Source: WHSV01 sp050694055
Lineage (GTDB): Bacteria > Actinomycetota > CADDZG01 > WHSQ01
Reading direction: 5' to 3'
NCBI GenBank assembly: GCA_050694055.1
Contig: JBOGWX010000137.1
Location: 1 to 42,499, forward strand
DNA length: 42,499 nt
The stretch's first letter is position 1; each line of letters opens with the position of its first letter. The notes beneath the pieces were generated by a model. It saw nothing but the letters and a program-made list of their open reading frames with translations, had not been told where the DNA came from and ran no database searches. The translations under genes and the position numbers were made by a program. This document shows positions 8,956-18,053 of the stretch, one piece after another.

Positions 8956-8982
8956 TAATGAGGCCCGGTGTGGCTGCCGATA
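8956..8982 (+). promoter_or_regulatory. possible FliA/WhiG-type promoter
   Basis: TAAT at 8956-8959, a 15-base spacer, and GCCGATAG at 8975-8982 closely match the sigma-28 family consensus (TAAA, N15, GCCGATAA). The predicted transcript start near 8989 fits a leader of about 33 bases before ATG 9022 of the GGDEF-EAL gene. It would also exclude the upstream GTG at 8968 as the true start. Sequence match only; no flagellar or sporulation genes are seen in this window. Confidence 0.35.
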
Positions 8983-9021
8983 GGTTCTAGGGTGAGCTGG
9001 CAAATCGAGCACAACGCTGCG

Positions 9022-10842
9022 ATGATGCCCCTGACCGACGGGCCGCCCTCGCTGGCGCGCGCCGTCGCGGTGACGCGCAGGCGGTTCTTCGGCCGTGGGT
9101 CTGTGTCGCGAGCCCTCAAGCAATCTCAGGACGCGCTGCGCGAGCAAGAGAAGAACCTCCAGTTCCTCGTGCACCACGTGCCCGTGGTCGTCTACAAGGC
9201 CGAAACCGGGCAACTCGGACGCTGGTGGTACGTGAGCCCTCAGATCGAGCAACTATTGGGCTACACGCCCGAGGAATGGCTCGCCAACCCCGCTCTGTGG
9301 TGGAAGCAGATCCACCCGGACGACCGGGATCAGGTGCTGGCCGACGAAGAGGCCATGACGGTGAGCACGAACTCCCACACGGAGGCCGTCCAGTACCGCA
9401 TGCTCACCAGGGAGGGACGCGTCATCTGGGTCAACGACGATGCCGCGGTAATCAGAGACGAGGACGGCTCGCCCCTTTACTGGAGCGGCGTGCTCTCCGA
9501 CATCACCGACCGCAAGGTCCTCGAGGACCAGTTGAAACATCAGGCCTTTCACGATCCGCTCACCGGGCTCGCCAATCGCGCATTGTTCGTCGATCGCGTC
9601 GAGCACGCACTCGCCCGTGCCGATCGGGACATCAAGCGGGTTGCGGTGTTGTTCTTCGACCTCGACGACTTCAAGACCATCAACGACAGCCTCGGCCACA
9701 ACTCAGGCGATGAGCTCCTCGTGATGGTGGCGGCTCGTCTCGGCGGGTGCCTTCGTCCGGGAGACACCTTCGCCAGGTTCGGTGGAGACGAGTTCGCGAT
9801 CTTCCTCGAAGACACCTCCCTTTCGAGCGCCACCAGCGTCGCGTATCGCCTCATCCAAGCGCTGGGCGAGCCCTTCTTGATCGGGGGCCGCGAAGTGATG
9901 GTTCACGCGAGCGTAGGCATCGAGTTCGCCGACGCTTCGAAGACGAGGGCGGACGAGCTGCTGCGGAATGCCGACGTGGCGATGTACGTAGCCAAGGGCA
10001 AAGGTAAAGCTCGCTACGAGCTGTTCGACCCGAGCATGCACACGGCTGCACTGCGGCGGCTGGAGACCAAGAGCGAGCTCAAGCACGCGATCGAACGCAA
10101 CGAGTTCGTGCTGCACTACCAGCCGATCGTCAGTCTCAACGAAGGCTCGCTTCTCGGCATGGAGGCGCTTATCCGTTGGGATCATCCGCAGCGTGGTCTC
10201 GTTGCGCCCGTCGAGTTCATTCCGATTGCCGAAGAGAGTGGCCTCGTGGTCTCGCTCGGTCGCTGGGTCTTGCAAGAGGCGTGTCGCCAAGCGCGTGACT
10301 GGCCGATCAACGATCCCGAGATAAGCCTGAACGTGAACGTCTCTCCCAAGCAGTTCCAGCATCCGGGCATGGTCGAGGACGTCGCCAACGCGCTGTGGGA
10401 TTCCGGTATCGACCCCAGCATCCTGACGATCGAGATCACCGAGTCGGTCCTCATTCACGACGCCGAGGCGGCCATCGAAAAGCTGAGCCGGATCAAGGAC
10501 TTCGGGGTGCGCGTCGCCGTCGATGACTTCGGGACCGGCTACTCCTCGTTGGGATACCTCAGCAAGTTCCCAATCGACATCCTCAAGATCGACAAGACCT
10601 TCATCGAGGGCGTCGGCAGGGGCTCCGAGGAGGACGCAATCGCCCAAGCCATCATCAAGCTCGGGGGCTCGTTGGGGCTCGAGGTGGTCGCCGAGGGCAT
10701 CGAGCAACCGGAGCAGATCGACGCGCTTCAGTTGTTGCGTTGCGACCGGGGCCAGGGCTTCTACTTCTCACGGCCCGTCGACGCCGACGCCATGGGCGAG
10801 ATCCTCGCAACCGGTCAGGTCCCGCCTCCACCCACGGACTAG
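9022..10842 (+). CDS. PAS-GGDEF-EAL cyclic-di-GMP synthase/phosphodiesterase
   Basis: Bifunctional c-di-GMP turnover protein with no membrane segments. A short coiled stretch leads to a PAS/PAC domain (PVVVYKAETGQ...LLGYTPEEW...IHPDDRD...SGVLSDITDRK). The GGDEF domain is intact (RFGGDEF, motif Gly at about residue 254) and has an RxxD inhibition site five residues before it (RPGD). The EAL domain is intact too: EALIRW at about 381, VNVSPKQF, EITES, DDFGTGYSSLGYL, KIDKTFI, AEGIEQPEQ. Both activities are therefore possible, with product feedback on the cyclase and PAS-controlled switching. I chose ATG 9022 because the likely promoter sits at 8956-8982; GTG 8992 and GTG 8968 are in frame. It stands alone and converges on the LAL regulator gene. 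Confidence 0.92.
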   Translation: MMPLTDGPPSLARAVAVTRRRFFGRGSVSRALKQSQDALREQEKNLQFLVHHVPVVVYKAETGQLGRWWYVSPQIEQLLGYTPEEWLANPALWWKQIHPDDRDQVLADEEAMTVSTNSHTEAVQYRMLTREGRVIWVNDDAAVIRDEDGSPLYWSGVLSDITDRKVLEDQLKHQAFHDPLTGLANRALFVDRVEHALARADRDIKRVAVLFFDLDDFKTINDSLGHNSGDELLVMVAARLGGCLRPGDTFARFGGDEFAIFLEDTSLSSATSVAYRLIQALGEPFLIGGREVMVHASVGIEFADASKTRADELLRNADVAMYVAKGKGKARYELFDPSMHTAALRRLETKSELKHAIERNEFVLHYQPIVSLNEGSLLGMEALIRWDHPQRGLVAPVEFIPIAEESGLVVSLGRWVLQEACRQARDWPINDPEISLNVNVSPKQFQHPGMVEDVANALWDSGIDPSILTIEITESVLIHDAEAAIEKLSRIKDFGVRVAVDDFGTGYSSLGYLSKFPIDILKIDKTFIEGVGRGSEEDAIAQAIIKLGGSLGLEVVAEGIEQPEQIDALQLLRCDRGQGFYFSRPVDADAMGEILATGQVPPPPTD

Positions 10843-10934
10843 GTCGTCCTGTTTCCGACGGGATGCCCCAGGCGCAGCCGCCGAGCTCGACCGTGGCCGA
10901 ACTCGATACAGGTGGCCGCCTAGGTCCCGCCGCA

Positions 10935-13508
10935 TCACCGGCGATCTTCGAGAAGGCCAAGCCGCGCTGCTGCTGCCGTCGCCTCACCGCGCGACTTAGC
11001 TTCGAGCTTTCGGAGGATGGCAGACATGTGGTGGTCGACCGTGCGCCGCGAGAGGACGAGCTGCTCGGCCACCTCGGCGTTGCGCAGGCCGTGCGAGACG
11101 AGACGCAGGACCTCGAGCTCCCGGGCGGTCAAGGCACCTGGATTGGCGCGCGTCGACGGGCGCGGTCCGCGCGGCACGGACGCGCCGATGGCACGCAACC
11201 GCTCTTGCACGTGCCTTACGGCAGGTTCGGCGCCGAGCCCGACGAACTCGGCGAGCGCCTCGCGGAGCGAGGCCTCATCATCCGCCTCTGCGAGAGCGCG
11301 CGCCGCCTCGTAGGGGCAGCTCCGGCTGCGCCACGCCTCTGCCGCCGCCTTGGGCTCGCCGATGAGCTGGAGCCGGTAAGGCTGCGCGATCCACTCGGGG
11401 GCTTCGTGCAGCACCCCCGCCTTCCACTGCCAGTAGGCGAGCTCACCTGCGAACCAGAGGTGGCGCTTGGAGAGCGCCAGCTCATACGCGGCCTGCGCCT
11501 CGGCGACGGTGCGCTCGCGGTCGCCGGCAAGCCACGCCTCCTCCGCACGGGCGGCGTGAACGTGGCCCAGTCGCTGGAGATGGCCCCCCGGGCGCGCGAG
11601 CTCGAGCGCCCGGTCGAGTGCGTCCCGCGCCTCCTGGTCACCACGGCGGGCGCGCACGCGGGCGAGCGCGACCAGCGCGGTGGTGGGGCTGATGGCGCCA
11701 CTCCCGCGCCGCAACACGTCCAGTGCAAGCGCGGTGCCTTCGTCCCACGAGCCTCGGTATACGCGCACGGCCGCCAGCCACGAGTGCGTGTACACCGAGT
11801 CGAGGTCGTGCTCCTCGGCGAACGCGAGGTGCTCGCGTAGATAACGTTCGGATCGCTCGAGCTCGTACATCTCGCCGAGACCCGACCCGAGCATCGAGTA
11901 CACCGACGCGATCCGGATTTCGAGTTTGTGCTGCTGTGCTACGACCAGGCTTCGGTGCAGGAACTCGATCCCGCGCTCGATCTCGCCCGCCATCATGTAG
12001 GACGTCCCGATGAGATTGAGCCCCAGCGCGAGTGTGTCCGCGTCGTCGAATCGTTCGGCCAGCGCGACCGCCCGTTCCCCCCACTCGACCGCCTCGTAGT
12101 TGTCTCTTCCTAGCATGCGCATGTACGCTTGGTAGCCGTATGCGCTCGCGAGCTCGACGCTGGGCTCGATGGTCTCGAGCACTGCGATCGCGGCACGGCT
12201 CGCATCCTCAGCATCAGAGTTGCGCCCGAGATTGATATACGGCGGTGTCAAGCGCGACAGATGATCGCCCTCGCCGAGCACGTCGCCGAGCTGCCGTCGG
12301 AGTCCTATAGCATCCGTCAGCGTTTCAATCGTGACCTCGTAGCGTCCGATGGCCTGCGTCTCCAAGGCATAGGCCGAGAGCATGTCGGCATGCTCGGCGG
12401 CCGAGAGCCCGCCGGCGTGTCGCAGAGCGCGCGCGTACTGCGCGGCGGCCTCACGGTGGGCACCCGTTGCGATCGCCCGGGACGCGGCGGCCGGAGCGTA
12501 CTTCAGCACCGCGGTGGCATCCCCCGCTTCCTCAGCATGGTGCGCCAGCCGCGACGGGTCTTGCGGCCCGACGGGCGGAGATTCCAGCGCTGAGAGAATC
12601 GCCGCGTGCAACTTTCGTCTCCGCTGCGGCGAAACAGTGCTTTCGAGCGCGAGGCGCGCGAGCTCGTGCCGGAACTCAACGGCGGCGCCCGCGGCGCGAA
12701 GGACGCCCCCCTCGACGCAGACGTCCAGGTACTCAACGATCTCTCCGGCGACTCTTTCGAGAAGCCACAGCTCGGCTCGAGCCGGAACGAGCGCAGCGAC
12801 GTCCAGCAGTCGGCGCGCGCCTACCGGCAACCCCGCGGCGCGCGCCAGCACCGCATCTCGTACCGTCGCAGGAAGCGAGTCGTCGGCCGAGGCCAGGATC
12901 TCCGTAACGTAGAAGGCGTTGCCGCTCGTGAGCCGGTAGATGGATTCGGCGTCCCGTCCATGCGGTTTCGCGAGCTCCGCCACTCCCGCGAGCGACAGCC
13001 GCGGGACGGACGCGCGAGCGACCGAGGGGGCCGACGCGAGCTCGCCAAGTACGACCCGCAATGGGTGGTCGGCCTCGATCTCGTCGTCACGGTAGGTCGC
13101 GACCACGAACGAGGGCGTCGTGTCGATCCGTCGACCGAGCAGGCGCAGCACGTCCAGCGTTGCCTGGTCGGCCCAATGCAGATCCTCGAGAACGAGGGTG
13201 GAGGGTCGCTGCAGCTCCTCGAGGAGAGCGACCATCACGCGTCGGGGCTCTCTGCCTTCGGAGATGCGCTCGGCCAGCCCACTACCAGTGTCGGCGGCAA
13301 CATCGAGGAACGGTCCCAGCGGAGTGGGCGTCGTCAAATTTTCGCAGGACCCACGCAACACGCGCTCGGAGATGCGCTCCGCAAACGTCCGTACCAGTGA
13401 TGTCTTCCCCACACCGGCTTCCCCACCGACGAAGACGAGCCGGCCGCCCTCGGCGCGAGCCGTCTCGAGGTGAGCGAGCAGGCCGTCGCGCTCGAGAAGC
13501 TCGGGCAT
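10935..13508 (-). CDS. LAL/MalT-type LuxR-family transcriptional regulator with AAA ATPase
   Basis: A large 857-residue ATP-dependent activator. The N-terminal STAND/AAA module has Walker A (FVGGEAGVGKTSLVRTFAERI) and Walker B (PSTLVLEDLHWADQATLDVL). A long middle region made of TPR-like helices follows (for example AHHAEEAGDATAVLKYAPAAASRA and ALALGLNLIGTSYMMAGEIERGI). The C-terminal LuxR helix-turn-helix (LTARELEVLRLVSHGLRNAEVA, SRRTVDHHMSAILRKLEAKSR) binds DNA. Length and order fit the LAL family, but the ligand cannot be told from sequence. It is divergent from the DUF4242 gene; the 161-base gap holds a 17-base palindrome that could be its operator or that of another regulator. The start ATG at 13508 precedes MPELLERDGLL, the usual opening of this family. 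Confidence 0.93.
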   Translation of the reverse strand: MPELLERDGLLAHLETARAEGGRLVFVGGEAGVGKTSLVRTFAERISERVLRGSCENLTTPTPLGPFLDVAADTGSGLAERISEGREPRRVMVALLEELQRPSTLVLEDLHWADQATLDVLRLLGRRIDTTPSFVVATYRDDEIEADHPLRVVLGELASAPSVARASVPRLSLAGVAELAKPHGRDAESIYRLTSGNAFYVTEILASADDSLPATVRDAVLARAAGLPVGARRLLDVAALVPARAELWLLERVAGEIVEYLDVCVEGGVLRAAGAAVEFRHELARLALESTVSPQRRRKLHAAILSALESPPVGPQDPSRLAHHAEEAGDATAVLKYAPAAASRAIATGAHREAAAQYARALRHAGGLSAAEHADMLSAYALETQAIGRYEVTIETLTDAIGLRRQLGDVLGEGDHLSRLTPPYINLGRNSDAEDASRAAIAVLETIEPSVELASAYGYQAYMRMLGRDNYEAVEWGERAVALAERFDDADTLALGLNLIGTSYMMAGEIERGIEFLHRSLVVAQQHKLEIRIASVYSMLGSGLGEMYELERSERYLREHLAFAEEHDLDSVYTHSWLAAVRVYRGSWDEGTALALDVLRRGSGAISPTTALVALARVRARRGDQEARDALDRALELARPGGHLQRLGHVHAARAEEAWLAGDRERTVAEAQAAYELALSKRHLWFAGELAYWQWKAGVLHEAPEWIAQPYRLQLIGEPKAAAEAWRSRSCPYEAARALAEADDEASLREALAEFVGLGAEPAVRHVQERLRAIGASVPRGPRPSTRANPGALTARELEVLRLVSHGLRNAEVAEQLVLSRRTVDHHMSAILRKLEAKSRGEATAAAARLGLLEDRR

Positions 13509-13625
13509 CCCCTAATCCTGATCCACTGCCCGGCGCGATTCAACCCAACACAGGTCGTGCGGATATGGGTGATGCGCGCGCTCAGTATAGGTAGAACCAC
13601 CGATGCGCCTGCGACCTCTGTCTGG

Positions 13626-13642
13626 CTGACTCATGGAGTCAG
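13626..13642. promoter_or_regulatory. perfect 17-base palindrome, candidate operator
   Basis: CTGACTC-ATG-GAGTCAG has 7-bp arms around a 3-base centre. It lies about 13 bases before the AAGGAGG ribosome site of the DUF4242 gene and 118 bases from the LAL regulator start. Position and symmetry suit a repressor or activator site for one or both divergent genes. The binding protein is unknown. Confidence 0.45.
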
Positions 13643-13669
13643 GTTCGCTCCCGAAAAAGGAGGTTGTTC

Positions 13670-13921
13670 ATGCCGCTGTTCATGGACGTGCATCAGATCA
13701 AAGGTGGGGTCGCTGCCGATGATGTCGCCAAGGCTCACCTGGAGGACGTCAAGACGCAGGACGAGTTCGGCGTCAACTACCTGCGGTACTGGGTCAACGA
13801 ACGCTCAGGCAGGATCTTTTGCCTGGTCGAGGCGCCGGATGCAGAGGCCGCCAACACCGTGCACCGTAACGCGCACGGCCTCGTCGCCGACGCGATCTAC
13901 GAGGTGCAAGAGGGTTTGTAG
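13670..13921 (+). CDS. DUF4242 (SCO4226-type nickel-binding) small protein
   Basis: An 83-residue protein with the DUF4242 pattern: MPLFMDVHQI at the start, a central AHLEDVKTQDEFGVNYLRYWV stretch, FCLVEAPDAEAANTVHRNAHG and the ending VADAIYEVQEG. The Streptomyces member SCO4226 forms a ferredoxin-like dimer and binds nickel; several His residues are present here, but a metal site is not shown. ATG 13670 is chosen because a near-perfect AAGGAGG ends about seven bases upstream. It is divergent from the LAL regulator and is followed after 53 bases by a secreted-protein gene in the same direction, so the two may be co-transcribed. Confidence 0.88.
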   Translation: MPLFMDVHQIKGGVAADDVAKAHLEDVKTQDEFGVNYLRYWVNERSGRIFCLVEAPDAEAANTVHRNAHGLVADAIYEVQEGL

Positions 13922-13974
13922 CACCCCGACCTAGCAGCACAAGACCGGCAATCCAGTACATGAGGTGATGAACC

Positions 13975-14637
13975 ATGCTCAAGAAGCTCCCCCGTACGAC
14001 ACTGGTGCTCGCAATGGCTTCCGCTCTGCTGCTGGGCGCGAGCGGCGCAAGCACACTGCAAGGCAAGAGCCAGGACGGCGATGGAACTCGAGGTTCCAAC
14101 GCAGACAACCATGGCCACGAGTTGGCGCTTTCGACCAAGAAGAAGGGACAGAGGGCACTGGCGCGAAAGGTGGCTCGAGCTCGAGTGGCAACGGCCGAGT
14201 ACGCCACCGACCTCGATGCTGCTAAGGCCGACGGCTACCGAATAATCACTCCGATGATCCCCGACATGGGTTTCCACTTCCTCAACCCCGACATCACCGA
14301 GTTCGACGTCGAGAAACCGCCGATACTCGTCTACGTGAAGAAGGGCGACCACTGGCAACTCGTGGCGTTCGAGTGGGTATTCACGGAGAAGCCCGCCAAG
14401 AAGCCGCTGCCGGGCGCCCGCTACGGAAGCTTCGGCGCGGCGTGCCACTACGACGACGGCTCGTTCTACTTCGAGAGCTCCCAGGACGAGTGCGATGCCA
14501 GCAGCCCCGACAGCGGCGCCCCGTTCTTCTTCTGGCACCCAGATCTCGTCACCTTGCACCTGTGGGCGTGGTACCCCAACCCCAGGGGCATCTTCAACGG
14601 GACTAATCCCCTGGTGCGCCCGTTCAACAGGGGTTAA
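13975..14637 (+). CDS. conserved secreted protein of unknown function
   Basis: A 220-residue exported protein. The start ATG 13975 has a GAGGTGAT ribosome site. An N-terminal signal sequence (LPRTTLVLAMASALLLGASGASTLQG) is followed by a basic helical stretch, then a domain with ATAEYATDLDAAKADGYRI, DMGFHFLNPDI, PPILVYVKKGDHWQLVAFEWVF and the ending LVTLHLWAWYPNPRGIFNGTNPLV. This order (MGxHxxNP, then PxxLVY...LVAxE, then HxWxWxxNPxGxF) recurs in secreted proteins of many bacteria whose role is unknown to me; the conserved His residues hint at metal binding. Two Cys in the C-terminal third (AACHYDD and DECDAS) could form a disulfide. It sits 53 bases after the DUF4242 gene. Confidence 0.8.
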   Translation: MLKKLPRTTLVLAMASALLLGASGASTLQGKSQDGDGTRGSNADNHGHELALSTKKKGQRALARKVARARVATAEYATDLDAAKADGYRIITPMIPDMGFHFLNPDITEFDVEKPPILVYVKKGDHWQLVAFEWVFTEKPAKKPLPGARYGSFGAACHYDDGSFYFESSQDECDASSPDSGAPFFFWHPDLVTLHLWAWYPNPRGIFNGTNPLVRPFNRG

Positions 14638-14702
14638 GGGAACGAGGATGCGCCCGGCCAGACCTCTTGGCGCCGGCCGTCGATCTCGGGGAGGGCGCCC
14701 GC

Positions 14703-15548
14703 TCAGCCCCCGGCGATCAGGGCCACTCCCACGGCGGAGCACGCCAGACCGGCGAGTTGGATCCGGTGCAGACGCTCGTGCAAGACGACTCGAGCGAGAA
14801 CCACCGTGGCCCCCGGATACATCGAGGTCAGCACCGCCACCAGCGAGAGCAGTCCCACCCGGCTCGCCCCCAGGTACAGCAGGTTGGCGGCCACGTCCAG
14901 GATCCCGGCCGCGGCGATGAGGTGGAGCGACCCCGGCGCGGGACGGAGGTTGCGGCGCCCGGCAAGCGCGATCAACACGACGATGCCGAGCGACGCGACG
15001 CGCGCTCCAACCAGCGGCCACAGGCCGGAGTCGTCGCCGGCGAGGCTCAAGAGGATGAAGAAGGCACCGAAGCCCACGCCGGCGCCCACCCCCTCGCGGA
15101 GGCCGGAGTAGCTACCCCGGGCGCCGGCATGGTCCGGTGACGCCGAAACCAGTCCCACGGCGATCAGCGCAACGACGACGCCGATGAGCGGTACGGCCCC
15201 CGGGCGCTCACCCAGCAGAAGGCCCGCCAGCACCGGGACGCTCGCCGCGATGACCCCCGTGGTGGGGGCGACCACGCTCATGCGCCCCAGCGCCAGCCCG
15301 CGATAGAGGAGCAGGACCCCGAGGCCGCCACCCAGCCCCGAACCAAGTCCCCACCCGAACGCCTCGGCGGTGAAGGGCGCGTTCAAGAAGAAGGGGAGAG
15401 CGGCGAGGAGCAGAGCCGATCCGATCACCTGCGAGCAGGCGACCACGGAGAACTCGTTCGACCGTTTGGTCGAGAGGCCGCCGAGGAAGTCGGCGGCGCC
15501 GTAGGTGAGGGCCGCACCGAGCCCCAGCAGGATCGCCATGGGCTGCAT
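14703..15548 (-). CDS. EamA/DMT-family transporter
   Basis: A 281-residue membrane protein with about ten hydrophobic helices in two repeated halves, typical of drug/metabolite transporters (MAILLGLGAALTYGAADFLGG at the start; GLLSLVAVLTSMYPGATVVLARVVLHERL and IQLAGLACSAVGVALIAGG at the end). The motif SMYPGATVVLARVVLHERL is the usual EamA second-repeat signature. The substrate cannot be predicted. The frame is open far upstream, but that part lies opposite the Lon gene and has no membrane character, so I chose ATG 15548, which has a GGAG site about eight bases upstream. It diverges from lon with 132 bases between. Confidence 0.9.
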   Translation of the reverse strand: MQPMAILLGLGAALTYGAADFLGGLSTKRSNEFSVVACSQVIGSALLLAALPFFLNAPFTAEAFGWGLGSGLGGGLGVLLLYRGLALGRMSVVAPTTGVIAASVPVLAGLLLGERPGAVPLIGVVVALIAVGLVSASPDHAGARGSYSGLREGVGAGVGFGAFFILLSLAGDDSGLWPLVGARVASLGIVVLIALAGRRNLRPAPGSLHLIAAAGILDVAANLLYLGASRVGLLSLVAVLTSMYPGATVVLARVVLHERLHRIQLAGLACSAVGVALIAGG

Positions 15549-15680
15549 CGTGCCATCTCCGTCCGGACCCCCCTCCCACACGAGTAGTAGCGCCTGCTCG
15601 GGAATAGCGGCGGGGGATCTCCTGGTTAGACCCTTTGTAATGGTGTAACTGAGGCTCACAGAGAGAAGGAGCCCCTCAAA

Positions 15681-18053
15681 TTGGCACACAGCGCGAGCAG
15701 TAGCGAACGGGGTGGGCACGTCGCGGAGCGCGAGATCCTGCCGCTCCTGCCGTTGAATTCCGGAGTCATCCTGCCCGGGATGGTGGTGACCGTGGCGCTC
15801 GAGAGCGACGAGGCCCGTGCCGCCGTCGAGGCGGCGGGCAAGACCAACGATCACATTCTCCTGGTCCCGAAGGTCGACGGGCGCTACGCGCGCGTCGGCA
15901 CCATCGCGGCCGTCGAGAACGCGGGCCAGCTGGTCAGCGGCGTCGAGGCGCTCGTCGTGCGCGGCCTGAGCCGCGGCGTCATCGGGACGGGCGTATCCGG
16001 TACCGGCGACGCCGTCTGGGTGCAGGTGGACGTGGCAGACGACGAACAGGGCGTCACGCCGCGTGCCGTCGAGCTCGCGCGCGAGTACCGGGCGGTCATC
16101 GAGAACATCCTGGAGCTGCGCAACGCGCGTCAGGTCCAGGAGCTGCTCCGGGGCATCGACGACCCCAGCCAGATGGCCGACACCGCCGGTTACTCGCCCG
16201 ACCTGTCCTTCGAGCAGAAGATCGAGGTGCTCGAGACCATCGACGTCGAGCAGCGTCTCGAGAAAGTGCTCGGGTGGGCGAAGGAGACGCTCGGCGAGCT
16301 GACGCTGCGCGACAAGATCCGCACCGACGTCGCCGAGGGCATGGAGCGCAACCAGCGCGAGTTCATCCTGCGCCAGCAGATGGCCGCGATCCGTAAGGAG
16401 CTCGGCGAGGGCGAGGACGGCGACATCGTCGCCGAGTACCACACGAAGATCGACGAGTCGAACATGCCCGAGGGCGCGCGCAAAGAGGCCGAGCGGGAAT
16501 TAGGCAGGCTCGAGCGGGCCAGCGAGCAGAGCCCCGAGTACGGCTGGATTCGCACCTATCTCGATTGGATGAGCGAGCTTCCGTGGGACGTCCGCAGTGA
16601 GGACAATCTGGATATCGGCGACGCGCGCAAAGTGCTGGACGCCGACCACACGGGCCTCGCCGACGTGAAAGACCGGATCGTCGAGTACCTGGCCGTGCGC
16701 AAGCTACGCGCCGAGCGCGGACTGGGCGAGGCGGGCGGTCGCGGAAGCGGCGCGATTCTGACACTCGTCGGCCCGCCCGGGGTCGGCAAGACCTCGCTTG
16801 GAGAGTCGGTGGCGCGCGCTCTCGGTCGGAAGTTCGTGCGCGTGTCGCTGGGCGGGGTACGCGACGAGGCCGAGATTCGAGGACACCGCCGCACCTACGT
16901 CGGTGCGTTGCCGGGTCGCATCGTGCGCGCACTGAAGGATGCCGGCACCAAGAACCCGGTGTTCATGTTGGACGAGATCGACAAGGTCGGCGCCGACTGG
17001 CGGGGCGATCCGGCCTCGGCGTTGCTCGAGGTGCTCGACCCCGCGCAGAACCACACCTTCCGGGATCACTACCTCGACGTCGATCTCGATCTTTCCGAGG
17101 TGCTGTTCATCACTACGGCCAACGTGGTCGAGACCATTCCCGGCCCCCTGCTCGACCGCATGGAGGTCATCCGGCTCGACGGTTACACCGAGGCCGAAAA
17201 GATCGCCATCGCTCGTGACCACCTGCTCGCGCGCCAGCTCGAGCACAACGGGCTACGTCCGGCCGAGGTGACGGTGAGCGACGATGCCATGGGCCGAGTG
17301 GTGAGCGACTACACGCGCGAGGCCGGCGTTCGAAACCTCGAGCGCGAGCTCGGAAAGATGCTGCGCAAGGCCGCGACCAAACTGGCGGCGGGCGAGCTCG
17401 AACCGCCGGTGGAACTCGACGAGGCGGAGGTGCGTGAGTACCTCGGTCGTCAGAAGTTCTTCTTCGAGGCCGCCGATCGCACCAGCGTGGCGGGGGTGGC
17501 GACAGGGCTGGCGGTGACCGGCACCGGCGGTGACGTGCTGTTCATCGAGGCAACCAGGATGGACGGTGAGCCGGGCTTGACCCTGACCGGTCAACTCGGT
17601 GACGTCATGAAGGAGTCGGCGCAAATCGCGCTCAGCTTCGTGCGCAGCCACGCGGGCGATCTCGGGATCGCCGAGAACTTCGACAAGGAGCGCGTGCACA
17701 TCCACGTGCCCGCCGGAGCGGTGCCCAAGGACGGCCCCTCGGCGGGGGTCACGATGACGACCGCGCTGGTGAGCTTGCTCACGACTCGTACCGTCAAGCC
17801 TCTGCTCGGCATGACCGGCGAGGTCACGCTGCAGGGCAAGGTGCTGCCGATCGGAGGCGTGAAGCAGAAGGTGCTGGCCGCCCACAGGGCCGGCCTGACC
17901 GAGGTCGTCCTTCCGGAGCGAAACGGCGGCGACCTCGACGACGTGCCCGAGTCGGTGCGCGATGAAATGACCTTCCACCTGGTGTCCGACGTGGGTGAGC
18001 TCATGTCGGTGGCGCTGGGCATCACCCTCCCTGGAGCGATGAAGGCCGCTTAA
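15681..18053 (+). CDS. lon: ATP-dependent Lon protease (LonA type)
   Basis: Soluble hexameric AAA+ protease that degrades misfolded and regulatory proteins. It has an N-terminal LON substrate domain (ILPLLPLNSGVILPGMVVTVALES), a helical linker (REFILRQQMAAIRKELGE), an AAA+ module with Walker A GPPGVGKT (about residues 364-371) and Walker B NPVFMLDEIDKVG, and the protease domain with catalytic Ser at about 687 (PKDGPSAGVTMTTAL) and Lys at about 730 (GGVKQKVLAAHRAG). At 790 residues it is of usual length. The start is TTG: AGAAGGAG lies nine bases upstream of 15681 and the protein then begins MAHSASSSERGGHVAEREILPL. No HspR/HAIR box is evident in the 132-base gap upstream. A REPIN-like hairpin begins on its stop codon. 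Confidence 0.97.
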   Translation: MAHSASSSERGGHVAEREILPLLPLNSGVILPGMVVTVALESDEARAAVEAAGKTNDHILLVPKVDGRYARVGTIAAVENAGQLVSGVEALVVRGLSRGVIGTGVSGTGDAVWVQVDVADDEQGVTPRAVELAREYRAVIENILELRNARQVQELLRGIDDPSQMADTAGYSPDLSFEQKIEVLETIDVEQRLEKVLGWAKETLGELTLRDKIRTDVAEGMERNQREFILRQQMAAIRKELGEGEDGDIVAEYHTKIDESNMPEGARKEAERELGRLERASEQSPEYGWIRTYLDWMSELPWDVRSEDNLDIGDARKVLDADHTGLADVKDRIVEYLAVRKLRAERGLGEAGGRGSGAILTLVGPPGVGKTSLGESVARALGRKFVRVSLGGVRDEAEIRGHRRTYVGALPGRIVRALKDAGTKNPVFMLDEIDKVGADWRGDPASALLEVLDPAQNHTFRDHYLDVDLDLSEVLFITTANVVETIPGPLLDRMEVIRLDGYTEAEKIAIARDHLLARQLEHNGLRPAEVTVSDDAMGRVVSDYTREAGVRNLERELGKMLRKAATKLAAGELEPPVELDEAEVREYLGRQKFFFEAADRTSVAGVATGLAVTGTGGDVLFIEATRMDGEPGLTLTGQLGDVMKESAQIALSFVRSHAGDLGIAENFDKERVHIHVPAGAVPKDGPSAGVTMTTALVSLLTTRTVKPLLGMTGEVTLQGKVLPIGGVKQKVLAAHRAGLTEVVLPERNGGDLDDVPESVRDEMTFHLVSDVGELMSVALGITLPGAMKAA

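Noticed and set aside
15549..15680. HspR/HAIR-type heat-shock operator upstream of lon
   Set aside because: No CTTGAGT-N7-ACTCAAG-like dyad was found; only a weak GTTA/TAAC symmetry is present.
14703..16442. A long open minus-strand frame giving a 579-residue version of the EamA transporter
   Set aside because: The upstream 300 residues lie opposite the lon gene, have no membrane helices and look like GC-rich antisense reading; ATG 15548 has a ribosome site.
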